Source: Megamerina dolium
Taxonomy: Eukaryota; Arthropoda; Insecta; Diptera; Megamerinidae
Assembly: GCA_963854835.1 (NCBI GenBank)
Contig: OY978526.1
Location: 59,019,149 to 59,083,148 of the forward strand
Reading direction: 5' to 3'
Length of the DNA: 64,000 nucleotides
Below the pieces are notes generated by a model. It was given only the letters and a program-made list of their open reading frames with translations, was not told where the DNA came from and did not search any database. Shown one piece after another: positions 26,001-35,064 of the stretch; position 1 is the stretch's first letter; every line of letters starts with the position of its first letter. A program made the translations under genes and the position numbers.

Positions 26001-27104
26001 GTCTGTCCGTCTGTTTGTTCGCACAGTAACTCCAATAATTATAGAGAGAGCAAGCTAAAAATTGGTGCATACCATGTTGTTGGAAGTGTGTTTTTAACCC
26101 ATGTGTGCGAAATGTATGGTTATCAAGCCAAATTTTCATGTTTGAAGTCATCGAGTGAAAATTACGCCTACCTTCCATACAAAAGTATGCGTATTTTTAC
26201 CCCATCCGCGCGAAAAACAAAGTTATGAAGCTAAAATTTCTCAACTGCACTCTGCGCACGAACATCTAAAATTATGGGACTAAAGCTCGAAACATGCGAT
26301 TATTTATATCCATCTTCAAATAGGACATTATCTGGTGAAATTACTTCTACGTCCAGCGTAAAAGTGTGCATTTTGTTTTTCGAATATATGTCTGCCTATC
26401 TGTAATACTATAGGGTATTTAAGCTTTGGTATTAACAAAGTAAAGTTTTTCAGATTTTTTCCCTCGTTTTTATATATGTTTATATTAATTTGGTGAAGGT
26501 TGTTTCTATTGGTCAACAACTATTTATATTACTGTATCGCAAAATTCTCCAAAAATATACGCAACAGAACTATTTAGTGTACATTTTCGTTTACTTTTAA
26601 AACAATTGCATAGAATTTATGTAAACCTAACTCTAGTATGAGTAATCTCAATATGATTCATGTTGGGCTATATTGATCTTTATTTACAATTTGTTTATTT
26701 CTCCACTCCAGTATCTTCAACAAACTTTAGATACTTCCATGTTGCCATCAATGCCTGTTACACCTGATGCGGCGCTCTGGAATACAAGCGTTCAATCGAC
26801 GCCCGGTGTTATTGGGGCGCAAGAGGTCTATAGGTGAGTTGCTATAAAATAGTAGATACTGAAATAAATACTAAATTTTGATTTACTATTTTCAATCTAT
26901 CAATCTTTCAATAGAGATCCACGACAGCGTCGATTAGCTGAAAAACAACAACAACAACAGCAACGTAACACTGAAGCAGTGCCTGAGAAATTATCATTTA
27001 AAGAAAAGATGAAAATGTTTGCATTAGAATCGGGTGATGATCATACGCCAAGGGATAAACTAAAAATATCAAGAGCGCAAAGGGATATTGATGCAGTGCA
27101 TTGA
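5502..27104 (+). CDS. cno: canoe / afadin homologue, 3' part (15 exons)
   Basis: Canoe is the fly afadin: a cytoplasmic scaffold that links actin to adherens junctions and responds to Ras/Rap1. Joining the visible exons 5502-5689, 5778-5942, 9785-9906, 10407-10461, 10549-10859, 11283-11462, 14001-14466, 14560-15084, 15146-15393, 15450-15568, 20138-20293, 20610-20769, 23386-25855, 26712-26833 and 26915-27104 gives 1,824 codons with every phase consistent. Order: basic linker, FHA, His/Gly-rich linker, DIL (dilute) domain, PDZ, then a long Gln/Asn/Pro-rich actin-binding-type tail. The N-terminal Ras-association domains and the start codon are outside the window. Identification rests on domain order and conserved canoe segments; exon ends are predicted from splice motifs. 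An alternative last exon is proposed separately. Confidence 0.93.
5778..5942 (+). CDS. cno: canoe exon: FHA domain core
   Basis: Acceptor TTTGCACAG, donor CAT|GTGAGT, 55 whole codons. It encodes the FHA fold signature VGSANTNCLQLFG, IQPRHCLI and FVNGHHI, the loops that bind phosphothreonine in canonical FHA domains. Confidence 0.9.
5943..9784 (+). other. canoe intron (3.8 kb)
   Basis: A+T-rich intron. The only clear feature is the SINE at 7182-7544. No conserved coding segment is visible in the rest. Confidence 0.75.
7182..7544 (+). mobile_element. tRNA-derived SINE, full-length copy
   Basis: The head is tRNA-like, with a pol III A box (TAGCTCAGTGG, 7192-7202) and a B box (GGTTCAATCCC, 7235-7245). 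A unique body follows, then a tail CCACATATTTATTTTTTTTT. A perfect 13-bp target-site duplication TACTCTCATGACA flanks it (7169-7181 and 7545-7557). Further copies or fragments lie at 12450, 19017, 30043, 60258 and 61719. The duplication proves retrotransposition; it was presumably copied by a LINE. Confidence 0.92.
9785..9906 (+). CDS. cno: canoe exon: end of FHA
   Basis: Acceptor TTCTATAG, donor AAAG|GTGAGG. It encodes NGSVVMFGRVASYRFVDS, the last FHA strands, and ends in phase 2. Confidence 0.9.
10407..10461 (+). CDS. cno: canoe small exon
   Basis: A 55-base exon, acceptor CAAATAG, donor TCA|GTAAGT. It completes an AG|T serine codon and encodes RSPTSPGSWNDEDGALSS. It is too short to stand out as an ORF but fits both neighbouring phases. 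Confidence 0.8.
10549..10859 (+). CDS. cno: canoe exon: His/Gly-rich linker
   Basis: Acceptor TTGCAATAG, donor AAAG|GTAATT. It encodes a poly-His run, a poly-Gly run and a Ser-rich segment ending GGSNSQER. A low-complexity linker between the FHA and DIL domains. Confidence 0.85.
11283..11462 (+). CDS. cno: canoe exon: start of DIL region
   Basis: Acceptor TTTTTCAG, donor CCAG|GTATAT. It encodes SPKMPSSSSDNQGQEPI, then LPAVLEFPETHQELFLRHI and FKLAPVYSLYLCAR, which lead into the DIL domain. Confidence 0.9.
12182..13056. mobile_element. Foldback/MITE-like element with long inverted repeats
   Basis: About 70 bp at 12182-12254 (TTAGTTGTATGG, CTTTCTGAAAGATCCA, AGTCCTT, AGAAGTGTTTAT) recur as an imperfect reverse complement at 12986-13056. 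The 875-bp unit has no transposase frame, and a SINE fragment has landed in it. Its target duplication is not obvious. Confidence 0.65.
12450..12543 (+). mobile_element. SINE fragment (3' body)
   Basis: Matches the SINE at 7182-7544 across TGTTCGGAACC, TAAGTAGGTCC and TTCTAATA, with several substitutions and neither tRNA head nor tail. An old copy inside the foldback element. Confidence 0.8.
14001..14466 (+). CDS. cno: canoe exon: DIL domain
   Basis: Acceptor TTAACACTAG, donor ACG|GTGAGC. It encodes STHYRPELQPTERAHKL, HHVANLVYTVVQEQF and ILAFWMANSSEFLHFL, then SETIDHDSAAGLVL. This is the typical dilute-domain helix bundle of afadin and myosin V tails. Confidence 0.95.
14560..15084 (+). CDS. 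cno: canoe exon: end of DIL domain
   Basis: Acceptor TACTTGTAG, donor AAT|GTAAGC, 175 whole codons. It encodes MCTAEWGKVMTERLQLLE and LELAADCHLAKINQ, the C-terminal half of the DIL domain, then a linker toward PDZ. Confidence 0.95.
15146..15393 (+). CDS. cno: canoe exon: PDZ domain, first part
   Basis: Acceptor CATTATAG, donor AAAG|GTAAAG. It encodes GMGLSIVAAKGAGQERLG, IYIKSVVPGGAADADG and LQAGDQLLRVDGQSL. The ligand-binding loop is GMGLSI where many PDZ domains have GLGF. Confidence 0.95.
15450..15568 (+). CDS. cno: canoe exon: PDZ domain, end
   Basis: Acceptor ACATTTTAG, donor CGTG|GTAAGT. It encodes AADYLVRTGPVVTLEVAKQG and the linker LLQQPSPVIQR. It ends in phase 1, which fits both the exon at 20138 and the proposed alternative exon at 15883. 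Confidence 0.93.
15883..18629 (+). CDS. cno: Probable alternative last exon of canoe
   Basis: An open frame of about 915 codons with no stop, ending TGA at 18627-18629. ATTAAA at 18788 is a possible poly(A) signal. There is no good ATG at its start. Acceptor CCAG|AA (or AAAG|AA at 15877) keeps the frame with the exon ending at 15568, and CTAAC at 15828 could serve as branch point. The protein is Ser/Asn/Thr-rich and low complexity, with repeated RSSNES boxes, a poly-Asn run, proline patches and a Cys cluster (CDCTTCCANC). No domain was recognised. Splicing is inferred; an independent gene nested in the intron is the alternative. Confidence 0.6.
18630..20137 (+). other. canoe intron remainder
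   Basis: A+T-rich. It contains a 50-bp SINE tail at 19017-19066 and an (AAT)n run near 19984-20028. No other coding segment is visible. Confidence 0.7.
19017..19066 (-). mobile_element. 5'-truncated SINE tail with target duplication
   Basis: Only the last 50 bp of the SINE (tail to GCCGAGCTT) are present, flanked by CCCCATATAAA at 19006-19016 and 19067-19077. The duplication shows an insertion truncated during target-primed copying. Confidence 0.8.
20138..20293 (+). CDS. cno: canoe exon after PDZ
   Basis: Acceptor CCAATCAG, donor ATTT|GTAAGT. It encodes NRRMSERDLTRMSG and PNSKSVPALHHHTGSG, a conserved canoe segment. It joins in phase to the exon ending at 15568. Confidence 0.9.
20610..20769 (+). 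CDS. cno: canoe exon
   Basis: Acceptor CTTCATAG, donor AAAG|GTATGT. It encodes SISNTKSRSTHSLVN and GFYQNLSVYRAQHHS, a conserved stretch in the canoe tail. Confidence 0.9.
22030..22530 (+). pseudogene. LINE reverse-transcriptase fragment
   Basis: Non-LTR RT motifs CGFRPNKFTIDQIFTLRQI, VDYKAAFDSV and, after a frame break, IIRAADLRYNGTIF and PYPDDIAIIG. The catalytic YADD box has become YPDD. It matches the family of the LINE at 32446-33420. Both ends are truncated. Confidence 0.85.
22558..22634 (+). mobile_element. Tiny retroposed insertion with 14-bp target duplication
   Basis: A 77-bp segment ending in (TAACC)n-type repeats, flanked by CTATAGAGCTATTT at 22544-22557 and 22635-22648. Probably an extreme 5'-truncated LINE or SINE tail; its source family is not identified. 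Confidence 0.7.
23386..25855 (+). CDS. cno: canoe large tail exon (poly-Gln)
   Basis: Acceptor TTCGGTAG, donor AAT|GTATGT. The 823-codon exon is rich in Gln/His runs and Asn runs, with proline patches (PPPPLPNNPPPPP, PPPPPPER). A coiled-coil-like charged segment (PWEREEREKEVEIRREQ to RRAQEIEEHEDE) resembles the conserved afadin tail. Reading through the donor meets TAA at 25877, so the next exon is needed for the conserved end. Confidence 0.92.
26712..26833 (+). CDS. cno: canoe exon
   Basis: Acceptor CACTCCAG, donor ATAG|GTGAGT. It encodes YLQQTLDTSMLPSMPVTP and NTSVQSTPGVIGAQEVY, a conserved canoe C-terminal segment. Confidence 0.93.
26915..27104 (+). CDS. cno: canoe last exon
   Basis: Acceptor TTTCAATAG. 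It encodes DPRQRRLAEKQQQQQQ, KLSFKEKMKMFALESGDD and KLKISRAQRDIDAVH, then TGA at 27102-27104. The end is typical of canoe. Confidence 0.95.
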
Positions 27105-30042
27105 TCGATTGAGAGCAACCGAACCAATATACATACACAACAACAACACCATAACAGTAGTAATAATAAGGATAATAATAATTTTAGGAATAACATACAC
27201 ACCACTGTAAACTAATATCAATTAGCAAGGAAAGTTCCATTCTGTATGTAATATTTTAAAAAAAAATTTTTTTTCTGTTTAGATGTATGATTGCATACAG
27301 AATATACGAAATGGAAGTTTATTATAATACAATATATAATAGTACGTATTATACATTTGCTATATAATAATTTTAAAAAATACGTACTTTGATTGTAAAG
27401 CATTTTTAGTTTTAGTTAAGAATATGCTACCAATACAAGGAATCAAAAAGCGGAACGAAAAACAAAAGGAATGCAATTTTAAATTCAATTTCAATTTTAC
27501 ATTTCTAATATGCAATTAGTATTCACTTTGGAATTTATTGGAAAGAATAAAACTGATGAAAAGGAAGAAGAAGAAAACTAGAAAACAAATGGTCCAATTA
27601 CTAAAGATTCTATATACATACTATATACAAGAATGAGAATTAAAAAAATTATGTTTTTAATAAGAACAACCATTAAAAAAAAAGAGATATATTCGATAAA
27701 GAAATTGAACAGCGAAAATGCCGTGTTATGATACCGTAATGGCTATAAAAAAAACGAAAAAAAGAAACTAATATTTCATATTTTATATTTTTTATCTTTT
27801 ATGTAATTACTTTGTCATTTTTATTATATTATTTTTTATATGCATTCCATTTATTTGAAATTGAGTAATAATATAAGATTTACAGACATGAAATTAATTT
27901 TAATTTTAATTTTTGCACATACCGAAGTACATATAACAATATGCAAAACGTAAAAATGAAAAGAATTTATAGGTACTATGTCTATAGTTTCGTTTTTGTT
28001 AAGATTTTATTTGATGTATTTTTTTTTTCTTTAAAGAAAATGTAATATGTTTATATGCTTAATTGTAGTAAATGTGTAATTAAAAATCTTAAAAGTTTAC
28101 GGATTTTTTAGTTTTATTTCAATTATTTATGAGAATGGTATAATTTTTTGTCTTATGTTTATTTATGTATTTATTTTTCAATTATATTTTTGTAGTTTCT
28201 TTTTCAGGGAGCGAAAATAATCTTTGCTTATAAGTAAGTACCACATATTAATTAATTTTTAATAAGTCAAAACTTATTAATTAAATCATACTTTACTGGA
28301 AGATGTGTGTCGATCTTAAATTCTTTGGCTTGTTATGCGGTCTACAAAGTGGCAGATCGTTAACCGAACAATAATAAGGGAAATTTATCGTTAGAAGACT
28401 CGAAGAAGCTTGAAATGCCATTCATGCAATCATGAGGAACATTCCTGATAAGGTCACATTTATTTCGTGACTTTTTAATACAAAAAATATGTATCTTTTA
28501 TCTAAATTTATTAGTTTTATAAAAAATTATATTAATTTTTTTTCCGTTAGTATCAATAATAAAAAAAAAAATTTAATGTTAATAGTGGAAAAAAGCAATT
28601 GTACCATATTCTTTAAGATTTTGGAGCCACATATATCAAAAATGAGAATGAACAAAGATGTACGAATTATTCGAATGGGAATAGAGATAGTGAATACATA
28701 TTACACCTTGATTCTAAGAATTTTGCAACTTTAACAAACCCATCAACATATGGATATAATAATAAAGCTGTGCGATGATTTTTTTGGACAAGAAGACCAT
28801 CGTAACATTTGTAGCTTGTCAAATTTATAAGCGAAAGTTGAATAATTATTATAATAATAATATACATTGATAGTGAAGTAAAAACTATATTACTATAAAT
28901 GAGATTGCAATAAACGGCTTTAATTTTTTTTGACCTACAGAAGAATTATTGAATACATAAATAATTGTAGTTGTAATTAATCAACTATTTTCGTTAAATA
29001 ACTACATGCATATTTATATTCGTATGAATTGCTACTATGTACTACTATTAATACTAAAAAATATTTACTCTAGTAACTAACGAAAGGACCAAATACACAT
29101 TTAAATGGCATTAACAACATTTACGTAAATTTTTATATACTAAACATACAGTGTGTAGACATGTAGATCTTAAAATCCAGAGGAATTTATTTAAAAAAGA
29201 ATACAAACAATAAGCATAAATATAAAATATATATAAATACAAATATTTGTTTTAAATATTTAAATACCTAAATCGTAATCACATTTAATTGCAGTTGCAA
29301 CCAATGTTGAATTATTTGTGTATGTGAATACAAAAAAAAACTATTTTTAATATTAACAACACAAAGAAACCCTCCCATGCAGACCACAAATATGCAATTG
29401 TATTGTATATGAATGTATACTTTAAATGAAACATTTATAAATTATTTTTAAATAATCATATACATACATGCTACTTGTGGATCATAATGCTTATAACAAA
29501 ACATATTCAAATATAGAAATCCAGAAATACTAATAGATTTTAAATATTTAAAGATGGAGAGAACACAAATGGGCATACATAGTGAAAGTAAGAAACATGT
29601 TTTCAAATTATATTATAGAATAATAATGCCAATAATAACGTTAAAACAATGAAAAATTATAAAGTTATACTATTATGTATTTAAAATTGAAATAAATTAT
29701 GATATTAGCAAAAAGCCAACAATTGATTATTTCGATGGATTTTAGGATACATTTCCAAGGATGTAATATTTATATGAGGACAACAAAAGGTAAATAATAT
29801 GACAACTCCACAAGTTATATGAAGCACAAACAACACGGATTGGAATTGTATTTTCATTGAAATTTTGTACATTCGTCAAGATAACAAACCCAGTTTTTTG
29901 TTTCACTTCCTGTCGCTGGTATAATTTTGTTTGTCGTCTTCGTGCATTTTGCTCAATCCGTAGTTGAGTCTTGTATATGCTATGTGTTTGTGAGTGTATC
30001 ATGTGAACTTATGAATTCAAGACAATATCGCATAGTGGTACG
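27105..30042. other. canoe 3' UTR and intergenic sequence
   Basis: Very A+T-rich. AATAAA near 27546 is a candidate poly(A) signal, and others follow (for example near 28910). No other gene or clear repeat is visible. Confidence 0.65.
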
Positions 30043-30342
30043 TTAAAATAAATATGTGGCATTTATAAGCTCCGAAGGACTCTTTGGAGTGTTAAATTTT
30101 GGACAGTATTAGAAGGGATCTACTTATTTTAGCCGGTTCCAAACGGCAGGACTCTTGCAACATCATTTCTTCTAAGCTTTGTCACAAATTTATTTTAGAA
30201 GCTTTTCCATGGCAAATTGTTACTACAGGAAGAATTGCCAATTGTTTGCCGACAGGTGGGTATCGTTCGAAAGAAAAGTCGTTTCAATATCAAATTTGTT
30301 ATGCCTCAGCCGGGGATTGAACCCACGACCTACAGATCAGAA
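30043..30342 (-). mobile_element. SINE copy, minus strand, head truncated
   Basis: Reads on the minus strand like the SINE at 7182-7544: B-box complement (GGGATTGAACCC), GCCGACAGGTGGGTA, and the tail complement (ATATGTGGCA) at the left end. The first part of the tRNA head is missing. It lies between canoe and the Rab transferase gene. Confidence 0.88.
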
Positions 30343-30602
30343 TTTTGTAAGTTTGTAACTCTGTTCTACATCGAAAATGACTTAACTAGCGAAGCATTTT
30401 ATATTTTATATTACGTTATACTTGCATTTTTAATCAATCATTTTAAACTTGAAATTAAACATATTTATTGGTATTGAAAAACTATTTTTATTGAGTGAAA
30501 ATTTAAATTATGATGTTTATAAAGAACGTGGAATAAAATTTGCTTATACACCATTAACTTAATTATAATTGTGTTCACAATACCTTGAAATATAAATTAA
30601 AT

Positions 30603-32078
30603 TCACACTTGAAATGCATCGAATGTCTTTAAATTGGAATAAGTTTGCTTTAGCTCCTCCGATAGTGCAATTTTATCAGCTATACAGAAATATTGTGTAT
30701 AACAAATAGAAGTCAATTGTGTTTCATTGTATACATCTAACTTCTTTGGAATATTTGCAGACTGTGACCAATCCATTAAGAGTTTTTCCAGTATCCACTT
30801 CGATGCCAATTCTCTGTAGTAGCCCTCACGTAGAAAATCGATTTTTTGCAATTTCTCTAGATATTCCAGGGATTTACTATGATATTTTTCACAGTCTATA
30901 GCTCGCATAAGTAAAGCCGATGTTAACAGTGTCCACTTGCTGTCTGGTTCATATTCCAAAAGATTCTCACACGACTCTAATTGTGTTTGCAACTCTTCGA
31001 GTACTGCAGCTGAGAAGGCAAACGAACGATTTGGTGGATTAAAGTAATAGCAACCATTGTGGCATGTTTGTAATTGTAAATTTCGCGTGCCAATATTTGG
31101 AATTTCTAATTGTAGTTGATATGTGTCATTATCAAATAAATTTAATGCCCTATTTGATGGTAATGATGCCAACCATGTTGCACTCACTTGTGATTCGGCA
31201 TCAGTTAACCAGTTTGCCAATTCCATTCGATTATCGCCGCTTTCATCTTGTATTGTTATCTTAGAAGATCCGATATCAATTGGATTTGTAAATGCAACAA
31301 CAGCCTTTTGTTTGTCACAGCGAAAAGCACAAATATCCAATTCTTGACGTGAGTAACCGAGCAACCAACGTTGATAGAACCAAGCGCTACTATCATTGGG
31401 GTCAGTAAATGCTGCTGTCAACACCATTTCTAATTCCTCCTTTAATTTTGCCTCACTCATTGGACGTTTCGGTAATGTATCGCCCTCATATGGATATAAT
31501 TCAGGCAATAATTGACTGCGATAATGCCACGAGGAGTAATTCGAAAAGTTCGTTTTAATTTTATCGGTGCAAAAATCTAATTCTTGCTCTTTTGAAACAC
31601 CCGCTTTTGCCACTACGTAACGACGATAATCCCAAGTATGAAAATTACGTTCATCCATCTTTAGATATTTATTGCACAATTGCACTTCCCGATCCCAATT
31701 TGTCAAGGGACTACGCTCCAATGTCCAGCAACGATGATGCCATCCGCCATAGGATTTGGGATTTACCATAAGGCACTGCTCAGTCAGTCCCAATTCAGTA
31801 TCGAACACAGACTGAGCACTTTCCGGTTCAGTTTCTTGTAATTCTTTTGCTATGCGTTCCACGCACATACGTCGTAAATTCCACATGGTTGTTAAATCTG
31901 GATTACGCAGTAATATTTGACTAGTAATTTGAAGCATTTCATTATCATATTCGTCCAGCTGGCGTTTTGTTGTAATTTTCGTCATAGCCGCCCGGTACGC
32001 CTTTACTTTTAGCGATTGTTCTTTCTTCTTACGTTGTTTTTCCTCCTCCGTGGTACGCACTTTAATACGGCCATGCAT
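30603..32078 (-). CDS. RabGGTa: Rab geranylgeranyltransferase alpha subunit
   Basis: Alpha subunit of Rab GGTase, the cytosolic enzyme that with its beta subunit and REP adds two geranylgeranyl groups to C-terminal cysteines of Rab GTPases. The 491-residue intronless ORF starts MHGRIKVRT. Five PPTA repeats are visible: NPDLTTMWNLRR (about 59-70), NPKSYGGWHHRCW (106-118), NFHTWDYRRY (145-154), NYSSWHYRSQLL (180-191) and DSSAWFYQRWLLG (229-241). After them comes a beta-rich region like the Ig-type insert of metazoan RabGGT alpha, then a helical end. The leucine-rich-repeat domain of the mammalian protein (about 567 residues) is not evident. It lies 3.5 kb beyond canoe in the opposite orientation. 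Confidence 0.95.
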   Translation of the reverse strand: MHGRIKVRTTEEEKQRKKKEQSLKVKAYRAAMTKITTKRQLDEYDNEMLQITSQILLRNPDLTTMWNLRRMCVERIAKELQETEPESAQSVFDTELGLTEQCLMVNPKSYGGWHHRCWTLERSPLTNWDREVQLCNKYLKMDERNFHTWDYRRYVVAKAGVSKEQELDFCTDKIKTNFSNYSSWHYRSQLLPELYPYEGDTLPKRPMSEAKLKEELEMVLTAAFTDPNDSSAWFYQRWLLGYSRQELDICAFRCDKQKAVVAFTNPIDIGSSKITIQDESGDNRMELANWLTDAESQVSATWLASLPSNRALNLFDNDTYQLQLEIPNIGTRNLQLQTCHNGCYYFNPPNRSFAFSAAVLEELQTQLESCENLLEYEPDSKWTLLTSALLMRAIDCEKYHSKSLEYLEKLQKIDFLREGYYRELASKWILEKLLMDWSQSANIPKKLDVYNETQLTSICYTQYFCIADKIALSEELKQTYSNLKTFDAFQV

Positions 32079-32445
32079 TTTTCTAGTTTATTTTTCTTTT
32101 TAACACACTTGAAAAATTGATTAATTAATAAAAACTGGTGAAATTGCAATCAATGCAATGAAATGACTGTGACAGAACGATGAAGGTAGAAACGATGTTT
32201 TATTCTCGTATAAAGAGAATCAGCTGTTTTCATTTAATGAATTCTCGTTGTTATTAGGAAGCAACGAGCAGCGAGCACAATAACCCAACCAAAAATTACA
32301 TTGTATTTGAACAAATTTACAAGTACTCGGTGCTTACCTATATTTACCGTTTTATTTTGTGAGCGTTTAATTCTATTTGTATCAACCCTGTTCGATCACT
32401 GTATTCTGTTAATAATAATTGCGACATTTATTTTGTACAACTATA

Positions 32446-33420
32446 CTTACTTACTTATGTGGCCATAACAACCGAATATCGATTTAGGCCGAAAATAACA
32501 TGCTTCGCCAGCCATCTCTGTTCTTCGCTAGCTGGCGCCAGTTAGAAATTCCAAGCGCCGTCAGGTTCTCCAGTACTTGGTCTTTCCACCGGAGGTTTGG
32601 TCTTCCTCTTCTGCGCCGTCCTCCAGCGGGTTCCGAATATAACGCCATCTTAGCTGGAGCGTGTTCTTCCATTCGCTCGACATGACCTAGCCAGCGCAGC
32701 CGCTGGATTTTGATGCGCTTTACTATGTCAATATCGGCATACAGCTCGTACAGCTCATGGTTGTACCTTATTCAGTACTCGCCACCAACGCAAATAGGTC
32801 CAAAGATCTTGCGTAGGACTTTTCTCTCGAAAACTCCAAGCATTCGCTCATCCGAGGTGGAAATTGTCCAGGCTTCAGCGCCATATGTTAGGACAGGCAT
32901 GATGAGAGACTTATAGAGTGTAGTTTTCGTTCTTCGAGAGAGGGCTCGACTTCTCAATTGCTTACTCAGCCCAAAGTAACACCTGTTAGCAAGAGTTATC
33001 CTACGCATGATCTCCAAGCTGACGTCATTATTGCTGTTAATGCTGGTTCCAAGATAGACAAAGTCCCTTACTACTTCAAAAGCGTAGTTGTCAACAGTGA
33101 CGTGCTGTCCAAGACGCCGGGACTCTTTGTTTGTTGACACTAGATACTTCGTCTTGCCCTCGTTCACCGTGAGAAACATCCGACGCGACTCTCTTTCCAA
33201 CTCTGAGAATGCTGCACTGACTGCTCGCGTGTTCATGCCGATTATGTCAATATCGTCGGCATACGCTAACAGCATGACACTTTTGTTGAAGATAGTGCCA
33301 TTATGTCGTAGATCAGCAGCTCGTATTATTTTTCCATAATAAGATTGAAGAAGTCGCACGATAACGAATCACCTTGTCTGAAACCCCGTTCGGTATTAAA
33401 CGGTGCGGAGAGGTCCTTCC
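32446..33420 (-). mobile_element. 5'-truncated LINE inserted in an LTR
   Basis: Inserted into the gypsy LTR with an 8-bp target duplication CAACTATA (32438-32445 and 33421-33428). On the minus strand it encodes RT motifs (LLAYADDIDIIG), a thumb region (FVYLGTSINSNND, LTYGAEAWT) and a C-terminal segment (RRRRGRPNLRWKDQ). It ends at 32446 in tandem (TAAG)n, a tail typical of RTE-like non-LTR elements. The clade assignment is tentative. Confidence 0.88.
32772..33359 (-). pseudogene. LINE reverse transcriptase, C-terminal part
   Basis: A 195-residue open frame with an intact YADD catalytic box (AYADDIDIIG). The frame continues after damage as a further C-terminal segment at 32484-32672 (GRRRRGRPNLRWKDQ, LAKNRDGWRSML). 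There is no endonuclease or N-terminal RT, so it is a truncated fragment. Confidence 0.85.
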
Positions 33421-34038
33421 CAACTATACACAACAACAATTTATTTAATAAACTCTATTTACAATCAACTATTTACACTAACTCTTTAATGTACTTGCAA
33501 ATTTTGCCTCTAATACTGTACCAATGTTTCCTCTATCACTTTCGGGATTCAATTGATTTCATTTGTCAAGAACTGGCCCTATTTATACTCTTTGGCAAGA
33601 CTCCAGAATTTTCCATCATCGTAGTCGAGATTCTCCTCTTTCTTTCTCGGTGGCTTGTTCTGGTTATCGCCTATTTCCTATTGTAGACATTCGTTTCGAT
33701 GTTGCCAATATTCGTGCCATTCACAATTAGTGATGAGTAACCAACCATCGATACTCATTACACTGCCCTGATCTTAACCTTATTCGTCCCGAACAAGTTT
33801 TTATACTTCCCCCTAATATGGCGCAAGTCGCTACAAGTGCGCTATTTTAAACTTTGTTGTTTTATTCGAGGCACGTTGAATACATATACTAAATCATTTA
33901 TCTTTGCTATAATCTCGTTTTAGGGGACAGGCCATTCTTTCGTTGTGGATTATGAAGCGTTACAAGCTCTCCTCCATAGAACCCTTTTGAATTTGTTTTC
34001 AAGTCATTCCTGGCCTTCATCTTATCGCTTATTATCTG

Positions 34039-34876
34039 CGACCGCTCTCTGATGAACTGATGTCCTTCATCCAACTTCGGTTAATCTTGCTGTGGCGATT
34101 CCAAATTTTAAATCAGCAGGCAGTCTTAACTCCTGTCTTAATGGAACCTTTGTCCATTGCACATTGCTCACAATCCGAATCCAATTAGCGACATGGTCAT
34201 GGCATCCAACCCAATAAAATTGTTTCTTTATTTTCTCAAGGGTTTTGGTGATGCCCACATGCCCTTCACTGGAAGCATTGTAATACTCAGCTATCACTTC
34301 GTTTATTCTTGCCTTGGATACCAATAGAAGTTCATTAGTGATTTTTCCAATTTAAATTTCCCATGTTCGGAATAGACATCCATCTCTCAAGTGCAGGCTT
34401 TGCCTCTCCGCCCAGTATGCATTTGATATTGGACTCTCATTAGCCATTTCTATGCGACCGCTCTCTGATGAACTGATGCCCTTCATCCAACTTCGGTTAA
34501 TCTTGTTGGTGTGGCGATTCCAAATTTTAAATCAGCAGGCAGTCTTAACTCCTGTCTTAATGGAACCTTTGTCCATTGCACATTGCTCACACTTCCGAAG
34601 CCAATTAGCGACATGGTCATGGCATCCAACCCAATAAAATTGTTTCTTTATTTTCTCAAGGGTTTTGGTGATGCCCACATGCCCTTCACTGGAAGCATTG
34701 TAATACTCAGCTATCACTTCGTGTATTGTTGCCTTGGATACCACTAGAAGTTCATTAGCGATTTTTCCAATTTAAATTTTCCACGTTCGGAAACGTTTTC
34801 CTGCATCTCTCAAGTGCAGGCTTTGCCTCTCCGCCCAGTATGCATTTGATATTGGACTCTCATTAGCCATTTCTTG
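34039..34876 (-). repeat. Tandem duplication inside the decayed gypsy pol
   Basis: A unit of about 414 bp at 34039-34451 is repeated at 34453-34876 with few differences; both begin TGCGACCGCTCTCTGATG. Each unit joins the integrase zinc-finger region directly to the pol C-terminus, so the integrase catalytic core was deleted before the duplication. Confidence 0.85.
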
Positions 34877-35064
34877 CCAATCTGGACGTACGCCCTGCTC
34901 CTTGTATTACATAATCTTTACGAGATCTGGGTCGTTCCGTTGATTTTCTTGCACTCGTTCGGTGGTCCAAGTTTACATTACATTTTTAAAGGACGACGAG
35001 ATAGAGCATCCGCGTTGCCTTGATGTTCTCCTTTACGATGTTCGATGGTAAAATGGTAACTCTG

